From Skermanella sp. TT6 (GTDB lineage: Bacteria > Pseudomonadota > Alphaproteobacteria > Azospirillales > Azospirillaceae), in the NCBI RefSeq assembly GCF_016653635.2, contig NZ_CP067420.1:3507501-3571500 (forward strand): 64,000 nt of DNA. Direction: 5' to 3'. The notes under the pieces are model-generated. The model was not told the origin of the DNA, did not search any database, and saw only the letters and a program-made list of their open reading frames with translations. A program made the translations under genes and the position numbers. Shown piece after piece: positions 42,023-50,660 of this stretch (position 1 is the stretch's first letter; each line of letters opens with the position of its first letter).

Positions 42023-42805
42023 TCAGTGCAGCAGCATCTCGGGCAGAGGCGCGAACACCGCCTGCGAGATGGCATCCTGTACCGCGGTGGTCGTATAGGG
42101 CTTGCGGATGACCGGCCCCAGGCCCTCCTCGTCGAGAAGGCGCAGGTCGCCGGCATAAGCGGTCACGAAGATCACCGGGACGGCGAACCTGTCCCGCAGC
42201 ATGCGCGCCACCGATATGCCGCTTCCCCCGCGCGCCAGGCGGATGTCCAGCACGGCCAGGGTCGGGCTTTCCGCGTTGGCCAGCGCCAGGGCCTCCGGCT
42301 CCGTCGCGGCCATCCCGCAGACGACATGGCCCATGCCGCTGATCATTTCGCTGAGATCCACCGCGGCGAGGGCATTGTCCTCGACCACCAGGACCCTTGC
42401 GGTCATCGCCAGCCGCAGGAACTCCCGGATCGCGGTCAGCGTTTCCGTCGCCTCCGTGATGGTCAGGTCGACCAGCTTGGCGGCCTCCGCCACGGCAAGA
42501 CCCTCCAGCGCGACCAGCAGGTAAAGCCGGCGCTCGATCTCCGGCCGGCGCGCCAGCGCCCGTTCGATCGGATGCTGCGACCTGTCCGGCCGGCCCTCCC
42601 CGTCCTGGTCGAACAGGGCGTGAAGGAGAGCGTAGAGCCCGCCCGCGGAAGCCAGCGGCACGCCGAAACGGGTCGGCGCCATGACGGCAATCTCGACGCA
42701 GCGCGTCACCAGGTCGTCGCCCCGCTCGACCGACCCGGTAAGGGCGCGCGCGTAGCGTCGGAGGCTCGGCAGATGCTCGTTCAATTCCCGTGCATAGACA
42801 CGCAT
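42023..42805 (-). CDS. PhyR-like general stress response regulator
   Basis: 260 residues. Residues about 1-130 form a sigma-factor-like domain (LPSLRRYARALTGSVERGDD; LYLLVALEGLAVAEAAKLVD) and residues 135-260 a receiver domain (RVLVVEDNALAAVDLSEMI; phospho-acceptor Asp in LAVLDIRLARGGSG; VIFVTAYAGD; KPY). Phosphorylated PhyR binds the anti-sigma factor NepR and frees EcfG. The usual neighbours nepR and ecfG are missing, so this is probably an additional PhyR copy. ATG 42805 is preferred since GAGGGAAG precedes it. Confidence 0.87.
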   Translation of the reverse strand: MRVYARELNEHLPSLRRYARALTGSVERGDDLVTRCVEIAVMAPTRFGVPLASAGGLYALLHALFDQDGEGRPDRSQHPIERALARRPEIERRLYLLVALEGLAVAEAAKLVDLTITEATETLTAIREFLRLAMTARVLVVEDNALAAVDLSEMISGMGHVVCGMAATEPEALALANAESPTLAVLDIRLARGGSGISVARMLRDRFAVPVIFVTAYAGDLRLLDEEGLGPVIRKPYTTTAVQDAISQAVFAPLPEMLLH

Positions 42806-42890
42806 TGGCCTTGCTTCCCTCGGTCCTTTCACCGGTAAGCCGGGGCCACATTAGGCACCGAAGCAGGCCCTGTCATCAAGTTAAGTTTGA

Positions 42891-43415
42891 TTAACGTTCC
42901 GAGACACCCTTTTCATTGAGCTTCCGGGTCCGCCAGAGCCAGGGCGCCTCCACGCGTCCGGCCCACATGCCGGCGCGGCGCGCCTGCGCCCGCGCCTCGA
43001 GCCCGTGGTAGTCGTGACTGAGATGGCTGTAGGCGAAAGCCCAGCCGCGCACGAGCATGGCCGCCGCCAGGTCCTTGCCGAGGACCCGGCAGACGCCCAC
43101 GCGCTGCTGCGAACGGTCCAACTCGCTGAGCCTGCAGGTCACCGGCCCCAGGTCCAGCATGGATTGCAGCTGGTCGCGCGCCGCGGCGAAGCAGTCGTAC
43201 TCGGCCCCCCGCAGGGATCGGCAGATCTGCCCGGCGTCCGGAGCATCGATCCCGCGCAGGCGCACCATGGTGCCGTTGAGCGTGAGCACGTCCCCTTCCA
43301 TGGCGCTGCCGCTTCCGGACATTTCGGACTGCGGCGGCGCCGCGGCCGCAGAACCCCAAGTTGCGGCAAGAATGGCAAGCAATAATGCAATCGATGGCGC
43401 AGGCATGCGAAACAT
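42891..43415 (-). CDS. Exported SNase-like protein
   Basis: 174 residues with a signal peptide (about 1-26, MFRMPAPSIALLLAILAATW to SAAAA). The remainder is a thermonuclease-like OB fold: VRLRGIDAPDAGQICRS, QQRVGVCRVLGKDLAAAM and RGWAFAYSHLSHDYHGLEAR. In staphylococcal nuclease the loop reads DTPE with catalytic Glu43; here it reads DAPD, so that position is Asp. Three cysteines in the fold could form disulfides. The enzyme may be a weak nuclease or a non-catalytic relative. ATG 43415 begins the signal peptide. It is convergent with no gene and divergent from the Amt-kinase gene. Confidence 0.82.
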   Translation of the reverse strand: MFRMPAPSIALLLAILAATWGSAAAAPPQSEMSGSGSAMEGDVLTLNGTMVRLRGIDAPDAGQICRSLRGAEYDCFAAARDQLQSMLDLGPVTCRLSELDRSQQRVGVCRVLGKDLAAAMLVRGWAFAYSHLSHDYHGLEARAQARRAGMWAGRVEAPWLWRTRKLNEKGVSER

Positions 43416-43669
43416 GACGGACACTATCCAAGAACTGGTTAATACTGCATTAACGCTGACTTCCTGACCGGGATGCGGAATTTCTTCGCAGGTGCGGCAA
43501 TATTTTACAGCGCATGAAATCATAATTGGGGTAAGCTTCCATGATCTGTCGGAAACCGGACCGGGCCAGGGTTCACGCCCGCCGGGGCGGGCTCCGGCGG
43601 ACGTTCATCCAAGCATCCAGGATACCTCGACAGAATGCATTCCCGAAGCCGCGGACAGACCTGCTGACC

Positions 43670-45811
43670 ATGGATCCGGCGGGTCAATACATGGACGTGC
43701 TGTGGCTCAGCGTCGCCGCCATCCTCGTCTTCCTGATGCAGGCCGGGTTCGCCTGCCTCGAAGGGGGTCTCGTCCGCGCCAAGAACAGCATCAACGTCGT
43801 CATCAAGAACCTGGTCGATTTCCTGATCGCCGCCTTCAGCTTCTGGCTGATCGGCTTCGCGCTGATGTTCGGGGCGAGCTGGGCCGGCCTGATCGGCACC
43901 AGCGGTTTCCTGTTCGACGGCGGCGAAACGCCCTGGTCGGGCGCCTTCTTCTTCTTCCAGATGATGTTCTGCGGCACGGCCACGACGATCGTCTCGGGAG
44001 CGGTGGCGGAGCGCATGCGGTTCGCGGGCTACTTCCTGTGCGCCGCGATCCTGTCCACCCTGATCTATCCCGTGGTCGGCCACTGGAGCTGGGCGGGCCT
44101 GGAGACAGGCCGGGCCACCGGCTGGCTCGCTTCCCTGGGCTTCATCGACTTCGCCGGATCGACCGTCGTCCACAGCGTCGGCGGCTGGATCGCGCTGGCG
44201 GCGATCCTGGTGATCGGACCGCGGTCAGGGCGCTTCGGCCCCGAGCCCGGCTCCGGCCACAAGGAGATCGAGGGTCACAACCTGCCGGTCGCGGTGCTCG
44301 GCGTCTTCCTGCTGTGGGTCGGCTGGTTCGGGTTCAATGCCGGAAGCACGCTCCGGCTGAGCCCCGAAATCCCCCGCATCCTGATCAACACCGTCCTGGC
44401 GCCCGTGGCGGGCGGCCTCGCGGCCCTGCTGATCACCTGGGGCTTCCACCGCAAGCCGAAGGTGGAGATCATCATGAACGGCGTGCTGGCCGGGCTGGTG
44501 GGCATCACGGCCCCCTGCCACGTGGTCGGCCCCGGAGGCGCCCTGGTGATCGGCGCGGTCTCCGGGGTCATCCTGTTCGTCGGCATGCGCGTGCTCGAGG
44601 AGGTCCGCGTCGACGACGCCGTGTCGGCGGTGCCGGTCCACCTGATGTGCGGGATCTGGGGAACCCTGGCGGTGGCCCTGGTCGGACGGCCGGACCTTTG
44701 GAACAACGGCCATACCCGCTGGGAGCAGTTCCTCATCCAGCTCGGGGGCGTCGGCGCGATCGGCGCCTTCTCCTTCGGCGGCGGCCTCGCGCTGCTGTCG
44801 CTGATCAACCGCTTCTATCCGCTTCGGGTCTCGCAGGAGGACGAGCGGATCGGCCTCAACGTCGCCGAGCACGGGGCGAACACCGCCCTGCTGCGGCTGC
44901 TGGTGGAGATGGACCGGCAGAGGCGCGACGGCGACTTCTCCCGCCCGGTCCAGGTGGACGCGGAGACCGAGGCCGGGCAGATCGCCACGCTGTACAACCG
45001 CGTGCTCGAGCGTGTCCGCGTGGAGACCAGACGGCGCGAGAAGGCGGTGCAGGACATGCGCGTCGCGAAGGAGGCGGCGGAAAAGGCCAACAAGGCGAAA
45101 TCGCAGTTCCTGGCCAGCATGAGCCACGAGTTGCGCACGCCGCTGAACGCCGTCATCGGCTTTTCCGAGATGATCAACCAGGAAGTCTTCGGCCCGCTGG
45201 GCAACGAGCGGTACCGAGAGTACATCACCGACATCCACGCCAGCGGGACCCATCTGCTGAACCTGATCAACGACCTGCTCGACCTGTCGAAGATCGAGGC
45301 GCGAAAATACGATCTGAACGAGCAGGAGATCGACCTGGCCGTGATCGCCCTGGCGGCCGGCCGCTTCATCCAGAAGCCGGTCCACGACAAACGCCTTAAG
45401 TTCAATACCCATATCCCGCCGAACCTGCCGATCGTGCGGGGCGACGAGCGGGTGCTGCGCCAAGTGCTGCTCAACTTGCTGTCCAACGCCGTCAAGTTCA
45501 CGCCGCGCGGCGGTTCCGTGGACCTGAAGCTGGAATGCGAGCCCGACGGCCGCGTGGCGATCACCGTCAGCGACACCGGGATCGGCATCGCCCGGAAGGA
45601 CCTTGCCCGCGTCATGGAGCCGTTCGGGCAGGTCGACGGCAAGTTCCAGCAGGAGATGTCGGGGACCGGCCTGGGACTGCCGCTGACCCGGTCCCTGGTG
45701 CGCCTGCACGGCGGCACCATGGTCCTGCGCAGCGAGGAGCATGCGGGCACCCACGTCACGGTCCGGCTGCCGCTGTGGCGGGTCGTCCGACGGGGTCGCC
45801 ACGTCGCCTGA
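43670..45811 (+). CDS. Ammonium transporter-histidine kinase fusion
   Basis: 713 residues. The first 385 or so form a complete Amt channel with 11 membrane spans: FFQMMFCGTATTIVSGAVAERMRF is the family signature, D160 and H168 (IDFAGSTVVH) match the E. coli AmtB substrate site, and the second pore histidine is H324 (VPVHLMCGIWG). A coiled linker (about 385-470) leads to HisKA with H486 (ASMSHELRTPLNAV) and HATPase (NLLSNAVKFTPRG, DTGIGIA, GTGLGLPLT). There is no receiver domain. Channel numbering equal to AmtB supports ATG 43670; an ATG at 43541 with GGGG upstream is an alternative but its added codons look non-coding. It probably senses ammonium. Confidence 0.92.
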   Translation: MDPAGQYMDVLWLSVAAILVFLMQAGFACLEGGLVRAKNSINVVIKNLVDFLIAAFSFWLIGFALMFGASWAGLIGTSGFLFDGGETPWSGAFFFFQMMFCGTATTIVSGAVAERMRFAGYFLCAAILSTLIYPVVGHWSWAGLETGRATGWLASLGFIDFAGSTVVHSVGGWIALAAILVIGPRSGRFGPEPGSGHKEIEGHNLPVAVLGVFLLWVGWFGFNAGSTLRLSPEIPRILINTVLAPVAGGLAALLITWGFHRKPKVEIIMNGVLAGLVGITAPCHVVGPGGALVIGAVSGVILFVGMRVLEEVRVDDAVSAVPVHLMCGIWGTLAVALVGRPDLWNNGHTRWEQFLIQLGGVGAIGAFSFGGGLALLSLINRFYPLRVSQEDERIGLNVAEHGANTALLRLLVEMDRQRRDGDFSRPVQVDAETEAGQIATLYNRVLERVRVETRRREKAVQDMRVAKEAAEKANKAKSQFLASMSHELRTPLNAVIGFSEMINQEVFGPLGNERYREYITDIHASGTHLLNLINDLLDLSKIEARKYDLNEQEIDLAVIALAAGRFIQKPVHDKRLKFNTHIPPNLPIVRGDERVLRQVLLNLLSNAVKFTPRGGSVDLKLECEPDGRVAITVSDTGIGIARKDLARVMEPFGQVDGKFQQEMSGTGLGLPLTRSLVRLHGGTMVLRSEEHAGTHVTVRLPLWRVVRRGRHVA

Positions 45812-45925
45812 ACCAGCGCCCGCCCGCCGGGCGGCCGGCATACCGCCATTGCCAAAGCCGCCTTAGGGCGCTAGCCCTGCCGCCTGCGCCGGGCGTCCCG
45901 CCCCGGTGCGCGACAGGTATGCGCA

Positions 45926-46819
45926 ATGGCACAAGTCTCCCTTGCCCCGAGCGGGCGCCCGGCGTGGATGCGGCTGATCCCGGCGGTGTTCGTCCTGCTG
46001 TGGAGCACCGGCTTCATCGGCGCCAAGTTCGGCCTGCCCTATGCCGAGCCGCTGACCTTCCTGCTGATCCGCCTCTCCCTCGTGGCGGCCGTGCTGGCCG
46101 CGGTCGCGCTGGTCACGCGCGCTCCCTGGCCGCGCCGCTGGAGCGACGCGCTGCATATCGTCGTTGCCGGCCTGCTGGTCCACGGCGTCTATCTCGGCGG
46201 CGTCTTCACCGGCATCGCCAACGGCCTGCCGGCCGGCGTGGCCGCCCTGATCGTCGGCCTCCAGCCCCTGCTCACGGCGGCCGCATCCGGCCGCATGCTG
46301 GGCGAGACCGTCAGCGCCAGGCAGTGGCTCGGCCTGGCGCTCGGGCTGTGCGGCGTCTTGCTGGTCGTCTGGGAGAACCTGTCGCTGCAGGCCGGCTACC
46401 TGTCCGGCGTGGCGCTGTGCGTCGCGGCCCTGGTCGGGATCTCCGTGGGGACCCTGTACCAGAAGCGATTCTGCGGCGGGATGGACCTGAGGAGCGGGAC
46501 CGCCCTCCAGTACGCCGCCACGAGCGCCGTCCTCCTGGTCCTGGCGATGCGCTTCGAGACGATGGAGGTCCGCTGGACCGGCGAGTTCCTGTTCGCCCTC
46601 GCCTGGCTGGGGCTGGTGCTCTCGGTCGGGGCGGTGTTCCTGCTCTATATCCTGATCCGCCGCGGCGCCGCGGCGCAGGTCGCCAGCCTGTTCTACCTCG
46701 TGCCCCCGGCGACGGCGGTCATCGCCTACCTGATGTTCGACGAGCGGCTGGGCATGCCGGCCCTGGCCGGGATGGCGGTCGCCGTCGGCGGCGTGGCACT
46801 GGTCAACCGCCGGCGGTGA
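45926..46819 (+). CDS. EamA/DMT-family transporter
   Basis: 297 residues with ten predicted membrane helices in two EamA repeats: LIPAVFVLLWSTGFIGAKFG starts the first and LSGVALCVAALVGISVGTLY the second. RxxxA/E-type loops such as LIVGLQPLLTAAASGRMLGE close each half-domain. Members export amino acids, nucleotide sugars or other metabolites; the substrate is unknown here. The gene stands alone, 114 bases after the Amt-kinase gene and convergent with the next gene. Confidence 0.88.
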   Translation: MAQVSLAPSGRPAWMRLIPAVFVLLWSTGFIGAKFGLPYAEPLTFLLIRLSLVAAVLAAVALVTRAPWPRRWSDALHIVVAGLLVHGVYLGGVFTGIANGLPAGVAALIVGLQPLLTAAASGRMLGETVSARQWLGLALGLCGVLLVVWENLSLQAGYLSGVALCVAALVGISVGTLYQKRFCGGMDLRSGTALQYAATSAVLLVLAMRFETMEVRWTGEFLFALAWLGLVLSVGAVFLLYILIRRGAAAQVASLFYLVPPATAVIAYLMFDERLGMPALAGMAVAVGGVALVNRRR

Positions 46820-46836
46820 CCAGCCGGCAGGCTCCT

Positions 46837-47328
46837 TCAGGCGGCGCGGCCGAAGGGATGCTGGACGGCGGGCAGGTTGGCCAGATGCAGCAGGATGTCG
46901 TCCGGATCGCCGATCTCGGGCGCCGGGCTGTGGATGGCGGCGATCTCCAGGCGCGAGCGCAGCCCCAGGTCGGCGAGGGACGCGTAGATCGCCTGTACCG
47001 TCATCGCGTTGGTGATCCGGCTGTCGACGTCCGTCCCGATCAGCAGCAGCGCGAATCCCCCGGCGGCCAGCGACGCGAACATGCCGCGATTGCCGAAGGC
47101 CCGCTGCATCGCCATCTTCCCCTGCTCGGGGTCGATGTCGGTCAGGACGATCTTGAACAGGGACAGGTGCAGGCTCGTGCTGCGCAGCAATTCGAGGGAA
47201 TGCCCGAGCTCGGCCGTGTCGGCCGTCTCCGCCCCCCGCTCCGCCGCCTGCTCCGAGCCGCGCGTGAAGCTGTACTGATATACCGCGGGCTTCTGAACTC
47301 CAGTCGCATCGCTATCAGGCTGTGACAT
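46837..47328 (-). CDS. Hypothetical protein of 163 residues
   Basis: I do not recognise the family. Residues 1-40 are polar and likely disordered (MSQPDSDATGVQKPAVYQYS). The remainder alternates helices and strands: LELLRSTSLHLSLFKIVLTD, then GKMAMQRAFGNRGMFASLAA, a strand ALLLIGTDVD, and RLEIAAIHSPAPEIGDPDDI. No signal peptide, membrane span or metal motif is seen. ATG 47328 is chosen over an upstream in-frame start that would add poor-looking codons. It is 130 bases from the start side of nothing obvious and lies downstream of the kinase gene on the same strand, so it could be the last gene of the lipoprotein-regulator-kinase operon. Confidence 0.6.
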   Translation of the reverse strand: MSQPDSDATGVQKPAVYQYSFTRGSEQAAERGAETADTAELGHSLELLRSTSLHLSLFKIVLTDIDPEQGKMAMQRAFGNRGMFASLAAGGFALLLIGTDVDSRITNAMTVQAIYASLADLGLRSRLEIAAIHSPAPEIGDPDDILLHLANLPAVQHPFGRAA

Positions 47329-47457
47329 GACAGTCCATCCGTTCGGTATACATTCGCCGACACGATATAGGGGTATCCCCGTCGCGGTCATGTGGCAAAA
47401 CTGTGATATGGCGGGCGTGCAGGGGCATACCTCCGTCCTAGGCCGTCCGGCGCAACG

Positions 47458-49053
47458 CTAGAGCGCCATCGGAAGGTCGACCCGGATCAACAGCCCTCCG
47501 GCGTCCCGGTTCCTCGCCGTGACCCGGCCGCCGATCGCCTCGATGTTCCGCCGGACGATCCACAGGCCGATACCGAAATGGAGGGAGTCGCCCGTACCCG
47601 CCGGCTGCACCGGCTGGTCGAAGGGCACGACCGTCCTGCCGCCGTCGGTGCCCGTCGCGTCCAGGGCCCGGTGCTCCGCCGCGTCGGTCGCGTCGCGCTG
47701 CGAGAAATACCGCTCGAAGATGCGCTCGATATTGCCCGGATCGACGCCCGGCCCCTCGTCCTCGACCGTCAGGACCGCCATGGTGCCGGACCGCGCCAGG
47801 CGCACCTGGATGCTGCCGTCGATCGGGGAGAAGCTGATGGCATTCTCAACGATGTTCTCGACGACGGTTTCCAGCAGGTCCTCGCCGGCCCGCACGACGA
47901 CGTGCGGCGTGATCAGCAGCCTCAGGTGCAGGTGCCGTTCCGCGAGCAGCCCGGCATAGCCGCTCAGCATGTCCTCCAGCAGTTCGGACAGGTCCACCTT
48001 GCGGCGCGGCGGCTCCAGCAAGTCGGCCGCGGCCTCGTCCATGCGCCGGGCGAAGGACACCAGGCCGTCGAGCCGGTCCAGCGAGCGGTCGATCATGTCG
48101 ATGGCCCTGGGTCCCCGTCCGTCGCTGCCGGGGATGATCCGCTTCAGGGGCTCCAGCGATTGCCGGATCACCGCGATCGGGGTCTTGAACGCGTGGGCGT
48201 TGTCCTCGGCGGCGCGGCGCAGGTTGTCGGCCGAACTGCGCAGGGTGTCGACCAGCCGGTCGAAGTCTTCGGCGACGCTGCGCAGCTCGGGCACGGTGTT
48301 CTGCTCGGCGAACGAGGACCGGCCGTTGCCGTCGTGGTTCCCGATCTGGCGGGCCAGCAGTCCGAACCGCCGCAGGTTGCTCCAGACTCCCAGGAACAGG
48401 AGGAGCACCAGCGCCGCCATGGCGAGGTAGATCAGCGCCGCGGCCTGGACTTCCGGCGTCTGCCAGTAGGGCTGGCCGATCGAGGAGCCGAGATAGGTCG
48501 GCGTCGAATGGGACGTCACCACGGCCCAGCAGCCGAACGGGCTGTTGATCGGGGTGATCGAGGTCAGGACCTCCAGCGCGCCCGATGCGGTCTGGAGCCG
48601 GATCGCCAGCGGCTGGTTGCCGCTGCAGGTATCCGCGAGGCGGGCCAGGATGCCCTGCTCCAGCAGGCGCTGGCGCTCGATGTCCAGGTTCGCGTTGGGG
48701 GCCTGGGGCGCCGCGCCGACATAGTAGAAACCCTGGGCTCCCGGAACGCCTCTCGGCCGGAGCAGGAGCTTCAGCCGAGTGTTCTCGTCGGCGAACCGGG
48801 CAAGCTCCTCGCCGAGCCGCGTCAGGAGGCTGGCGTCCGCCCTGGCGAGCAGCGGCTCCAGCGCACGGGCGATCAGCTGGCCCTGCTGCTGGGCGCTCTG
48901 GAGGAGCAGCGTCTGCTTGTCCTCGTCCGCCGCCCGGAACTGCTGGTAGATCAGGATGGGCACGGCGATGAAGACGACCGAAACAAGCACCAGCCGGCTG
49001 GCGAGCGAGCGCAGGAGCCAACGGCCGCCGGTCTTTGCCCGCGGCTGCGCCAT
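47458..49053 (-). CDS. Sensor histidine kinase (ChvG/PhoQ-like)
   Basis: 531 residues. A membrane helix near 20-40 and another near 207-225 (AALIYLAMAALVLLLFLGVW) bound a periplasmic sensor of about 165 residues with two cysteines. A HAMP-like segment follows. The phospho-accepting histidine lies in DNAHAFKTPIAVIRQSLEPL (about 290); the HAFKTP form is that of the PhoQ/ChvG group. The HATPase has NIVENAISFSP, EDEGPGVDP and FGIGLWIVRR. An insert (about 455-485, DGGRTVVPFDQPVQPAGTGD) widens the ATP lid. It is encoded 37 bases after its response regulator. Confidence 0.87.
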   Translation of the reverse strand: MAQPRAKTGGRWLLRSLASRLVLVSVVFIAVPILIYQQFRAADEDKQTLLLQSAQQQGQLIARALEPLLARADASLLTRLGEELARFADENTRLKLLLRPRGVPGAQGFYYVGAAPQAPNANLDIERQRLLEQGILARLADTCSGNQPLAIRLQTASGALEVLTSITPINSPFGCWAVVTSHSTPTYLGSSIGQPYWQTPEVQAAALIYLAMAALVLLLFLGVWSNLRRFGLLARQIGNHDGNGRSSFAEQNTVPELRSVAEDFDRLVDTLRSSADNLRRAAEDNAHAFKTPIAVIRQSLEPLKRIIPGSDGRGPRAIDMIDRSLDRLDGLVSFARRMDEAAADLLEPPRRKVDLSELLEDMLSGYAGLLAERHLHLRLLITPHVVVRAGEDLLETVVENIVENAISFSPIDGSIQVRLARSGTMAVLTVEDEGPGVDPGNIERIFERYFSQRDATDAAEHRALDATGTDGGRTVVPFDQPVQPAGTGDSLHFGIGLWIVRRNIEAIGGRVTARNRDAGGLLIRVDLPMAL

Positions 49054-49090
49054 CAGGACTCCGCTCCCGGCTCCGTCCGCCGGCGCCCCG

Positions 49091-49954
49091 TCAACTCAAG
49101 CCTCCCGCATGCCCCCGCAGGTCGTCGTCGCCGTCCATCCCGCCGCCGACCGGATCGTCGCTCCAGCGGTAGCCGAAGCCGGGATAGTTGTCGATCAGGT
49201 CGAAATCGCCGTCCACCATCCTGAACTTCTGGCGGATGCGCTTGATGAAGGCGCGGACGTTGGCCCGGTATCCCGCCGGACCGTAGCCGGCGACGAACCC
49301 CTTGCCATGCACCAGGTCGTAGATCTCGCGGTAGGAGATGTCCTCGCCCGGCCGGGTCGCCATCAGCCGCACGATGTTGAACTCGGTCAGGGTCAGGTCG
49401 ACCCGCGTGCCCTTCCAGAAGGCCCGGCTGCCGTCCAGCCGAAGTTCCAGCTCGCCGCGGTTGAACAGGTTGGGGTTGCCGCCGCCCGCGGGCGCGGCGC
49501 CGGCCTGCGCGCCCGGCGCCGCGCCGGGATCGCCCTCGTCCGGGCCGGTCTTGCGCCCGCCCAGGATGAGCTGCATGCGCTTCAGCAGGATCGGCAGGGA
49601 GCGCGATTTCTCCACGAAATCCACGGCGCCGCCGGCCAGCGCTGCCTCCTCGTAGATCTGGTCCGACAGCACGGTCAGGAAGATCACCGGCACCTCGATG
49701 CCGCTGGCCCGGAGCTGGCGCAGCACGTCGATGCCGTCCATCTTGGGCATGCGCCAGTCGAGCAGGACCACGTCGGCGTTGCCGCCGCGCAGGAAATAGT
49801 CGAGCGCCGGGGCACCGCGGTCGAAGGGAATGACCTCGTATCCCTCGTCGGCCAGGTTCATGCCCAACGATTCCCGGAAGAGATCGTCGTCATCGACCAA
49901 GGCGACCTTGGACGGCACGGCGCCGGCGGCCGGGTTAGTTGATGCGGTTGCCAT
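49091..49954 (-). CDS. OmpR-family response regulator (ChvI-like)
   Basis: 287 residues. Receiver domain (about 15-135): VALVDDDDLFRESLGMNL, phospho-acceptor Asp in DVVLLDWRMPKMDG, VIFLTV and DFVEKS. A long Gly/Ala/Pro linker (about 140-170) leads to a winged-helix DNA-binding domain with FNIVRLMATRPGEDISYREI and ANVRAFIKRIRQKF. It resembles ChvI/ExoI-type regulators of envelope and symbiosis genes. ATG 49954 overlaps the end of the lipoprotein gene by 20 bases, supporting one operon. It precedes the kinase gene. Confidence 0.86.
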   Translation of the reverse strand: MATASTNPAAGAVPSKVALVDDDDLFRESLGMNLADEGYEVIPFDRGAPALDYFLRGGNADVVLLDWRMPKMDGIDVLRQLRASGIEVPVIFLTVLSDQIYEEAALAGGAVDFVEKSRSLPILLKRMQLILGGRKTGPDEGDPGAAPGAQAGAAPAGGGNPNLFNRGELELRLDGSRAFWKGTRVDLTLTEFNIVRLMATRPGEDISYREIYDLVHGKGFVAGYGPAGYRANVRAFIKRIRQKFRMVDGDFDLIDNYPGFGYRWSDDPVGGGMDGDDDLRGHAGGLS

Positions 49955-50660
49955 GGGCCGTCTGACGGCCTGAAGCCTGGGCGAGGAGTTGTGCGAAGCA
50001 CCGTTCATGGACATTGGGGGCATCGTCGCTACTCGTCAGTTCATAGGAAAGGGCACGGAAGTTCTGCGTTGTCATCTCCATGAAGAAGAAGACGCGCAAG
50101 ACGCAGGAGGGAGTGGCGTATTGCCAGTATTTCGCGGGCGGGACATCCTCGGTCCAGGACGGCTCTCCGAGAAGCCGGACGGTGGCCTGTTCGTCCAGGC
50201 CGACCAGGGCCTTGGGGCCGGGATGGTCGGATGGCGGCGCGGCGGCCAAAGGCTCCGGGGGAGCGGGAGTGGCCGGGGATGGCAGCGCCTCCGCGGGGGC
50301 CGGCAACGGCTCGGGCAAGGGAGCCGCGGGCGGCACCATCACGACGGAGCCGCCGTTCGCCTCGGAACCTTCGGAGGCGTCGCGACGTTCGGGGGAGACG
50401 TCCGGTTCCGGGGCGAAAGAGGGGGGCCGGAACGACGCGGCGGCATCCGGCACCGGCTTGCGGCCGGCGGGAACGCCGGCAGTGGCGGCGGTCGGAGCCG
50501 GCGGCTTCGGCTTGGCCCTCGGCACGGGAGCTTGGGAGACCTCCGTGCTGGCGGGGGGCGGCTCCGCACGGACGATCATGAGCGGCACGGTTTTCCCCTG
50601 TTCCACGCAACCCGTCAGCATAATAGCCGACATCGAGACAATAGCCGCTAAAATACGCAA
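49935..50660 (-). CDS. Lipoprotein with proline-rich linker, first gene of a two-component operon
   Basis: 241 residues from TTG 50660. The N-terminus (RILAAIVSMSAIMLTGCVEQ) is a lipoprotein signal with the lipobox LTGC. Residues about 25-150 are a Pro/Ala-rich disordered linker. The C-terminal domain (about 150-235) carries GLDEQATVRLLGEPSWTEDV, YWQYATPSCVLRVFFFME and a cysteine pair, resembling small outer-membrane SmpA/BamE-like domains. TTG is chosen because GGGGG sits about 6 bases upstream; the frame is open further but looks non-coding. It overlaps the response regulator gene and may be a periplasmic partner of that system. Confidence 0.72.
   Translation of the reverse strand: MRILAAIVSMSAIMLTGCVEQGKTVPLMIVRAEPPPASTEVSQAPVPRAKPKPPAPTAATAGVPAGRKPVPDAAASFRPPSFAPEPDVSPERRDASEGSEANGGSVVMVPPAAPLPEPLPAPAEALPSPATPAPPEPLAAAPPSDHPGPKALVGLDEQATVRLLGEPSWTEDVPPAKYWQYATPSCVLRVFFFMEMTTQNFRALSYELTSSDDAPNVHERCFAQLLAQASGRQTAHGNRIN

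Noticed and set aside
42876-42900. Sigma-EcfG promoter for the PhyR-like gene
   Set aside because: GGAAC is present on the minus strand, but no CGTT/TGTT-like -10 follows at 16 or 17 bases.
43541-43669. N-terminal extension of the Amt-kinase protein from ATG 43541
   Set aside because: The added 43 codons are Arg-rich with rare codons such as ATA and CGA, and the shorter start gives AmtB-like numbering; kept only as an alternative.
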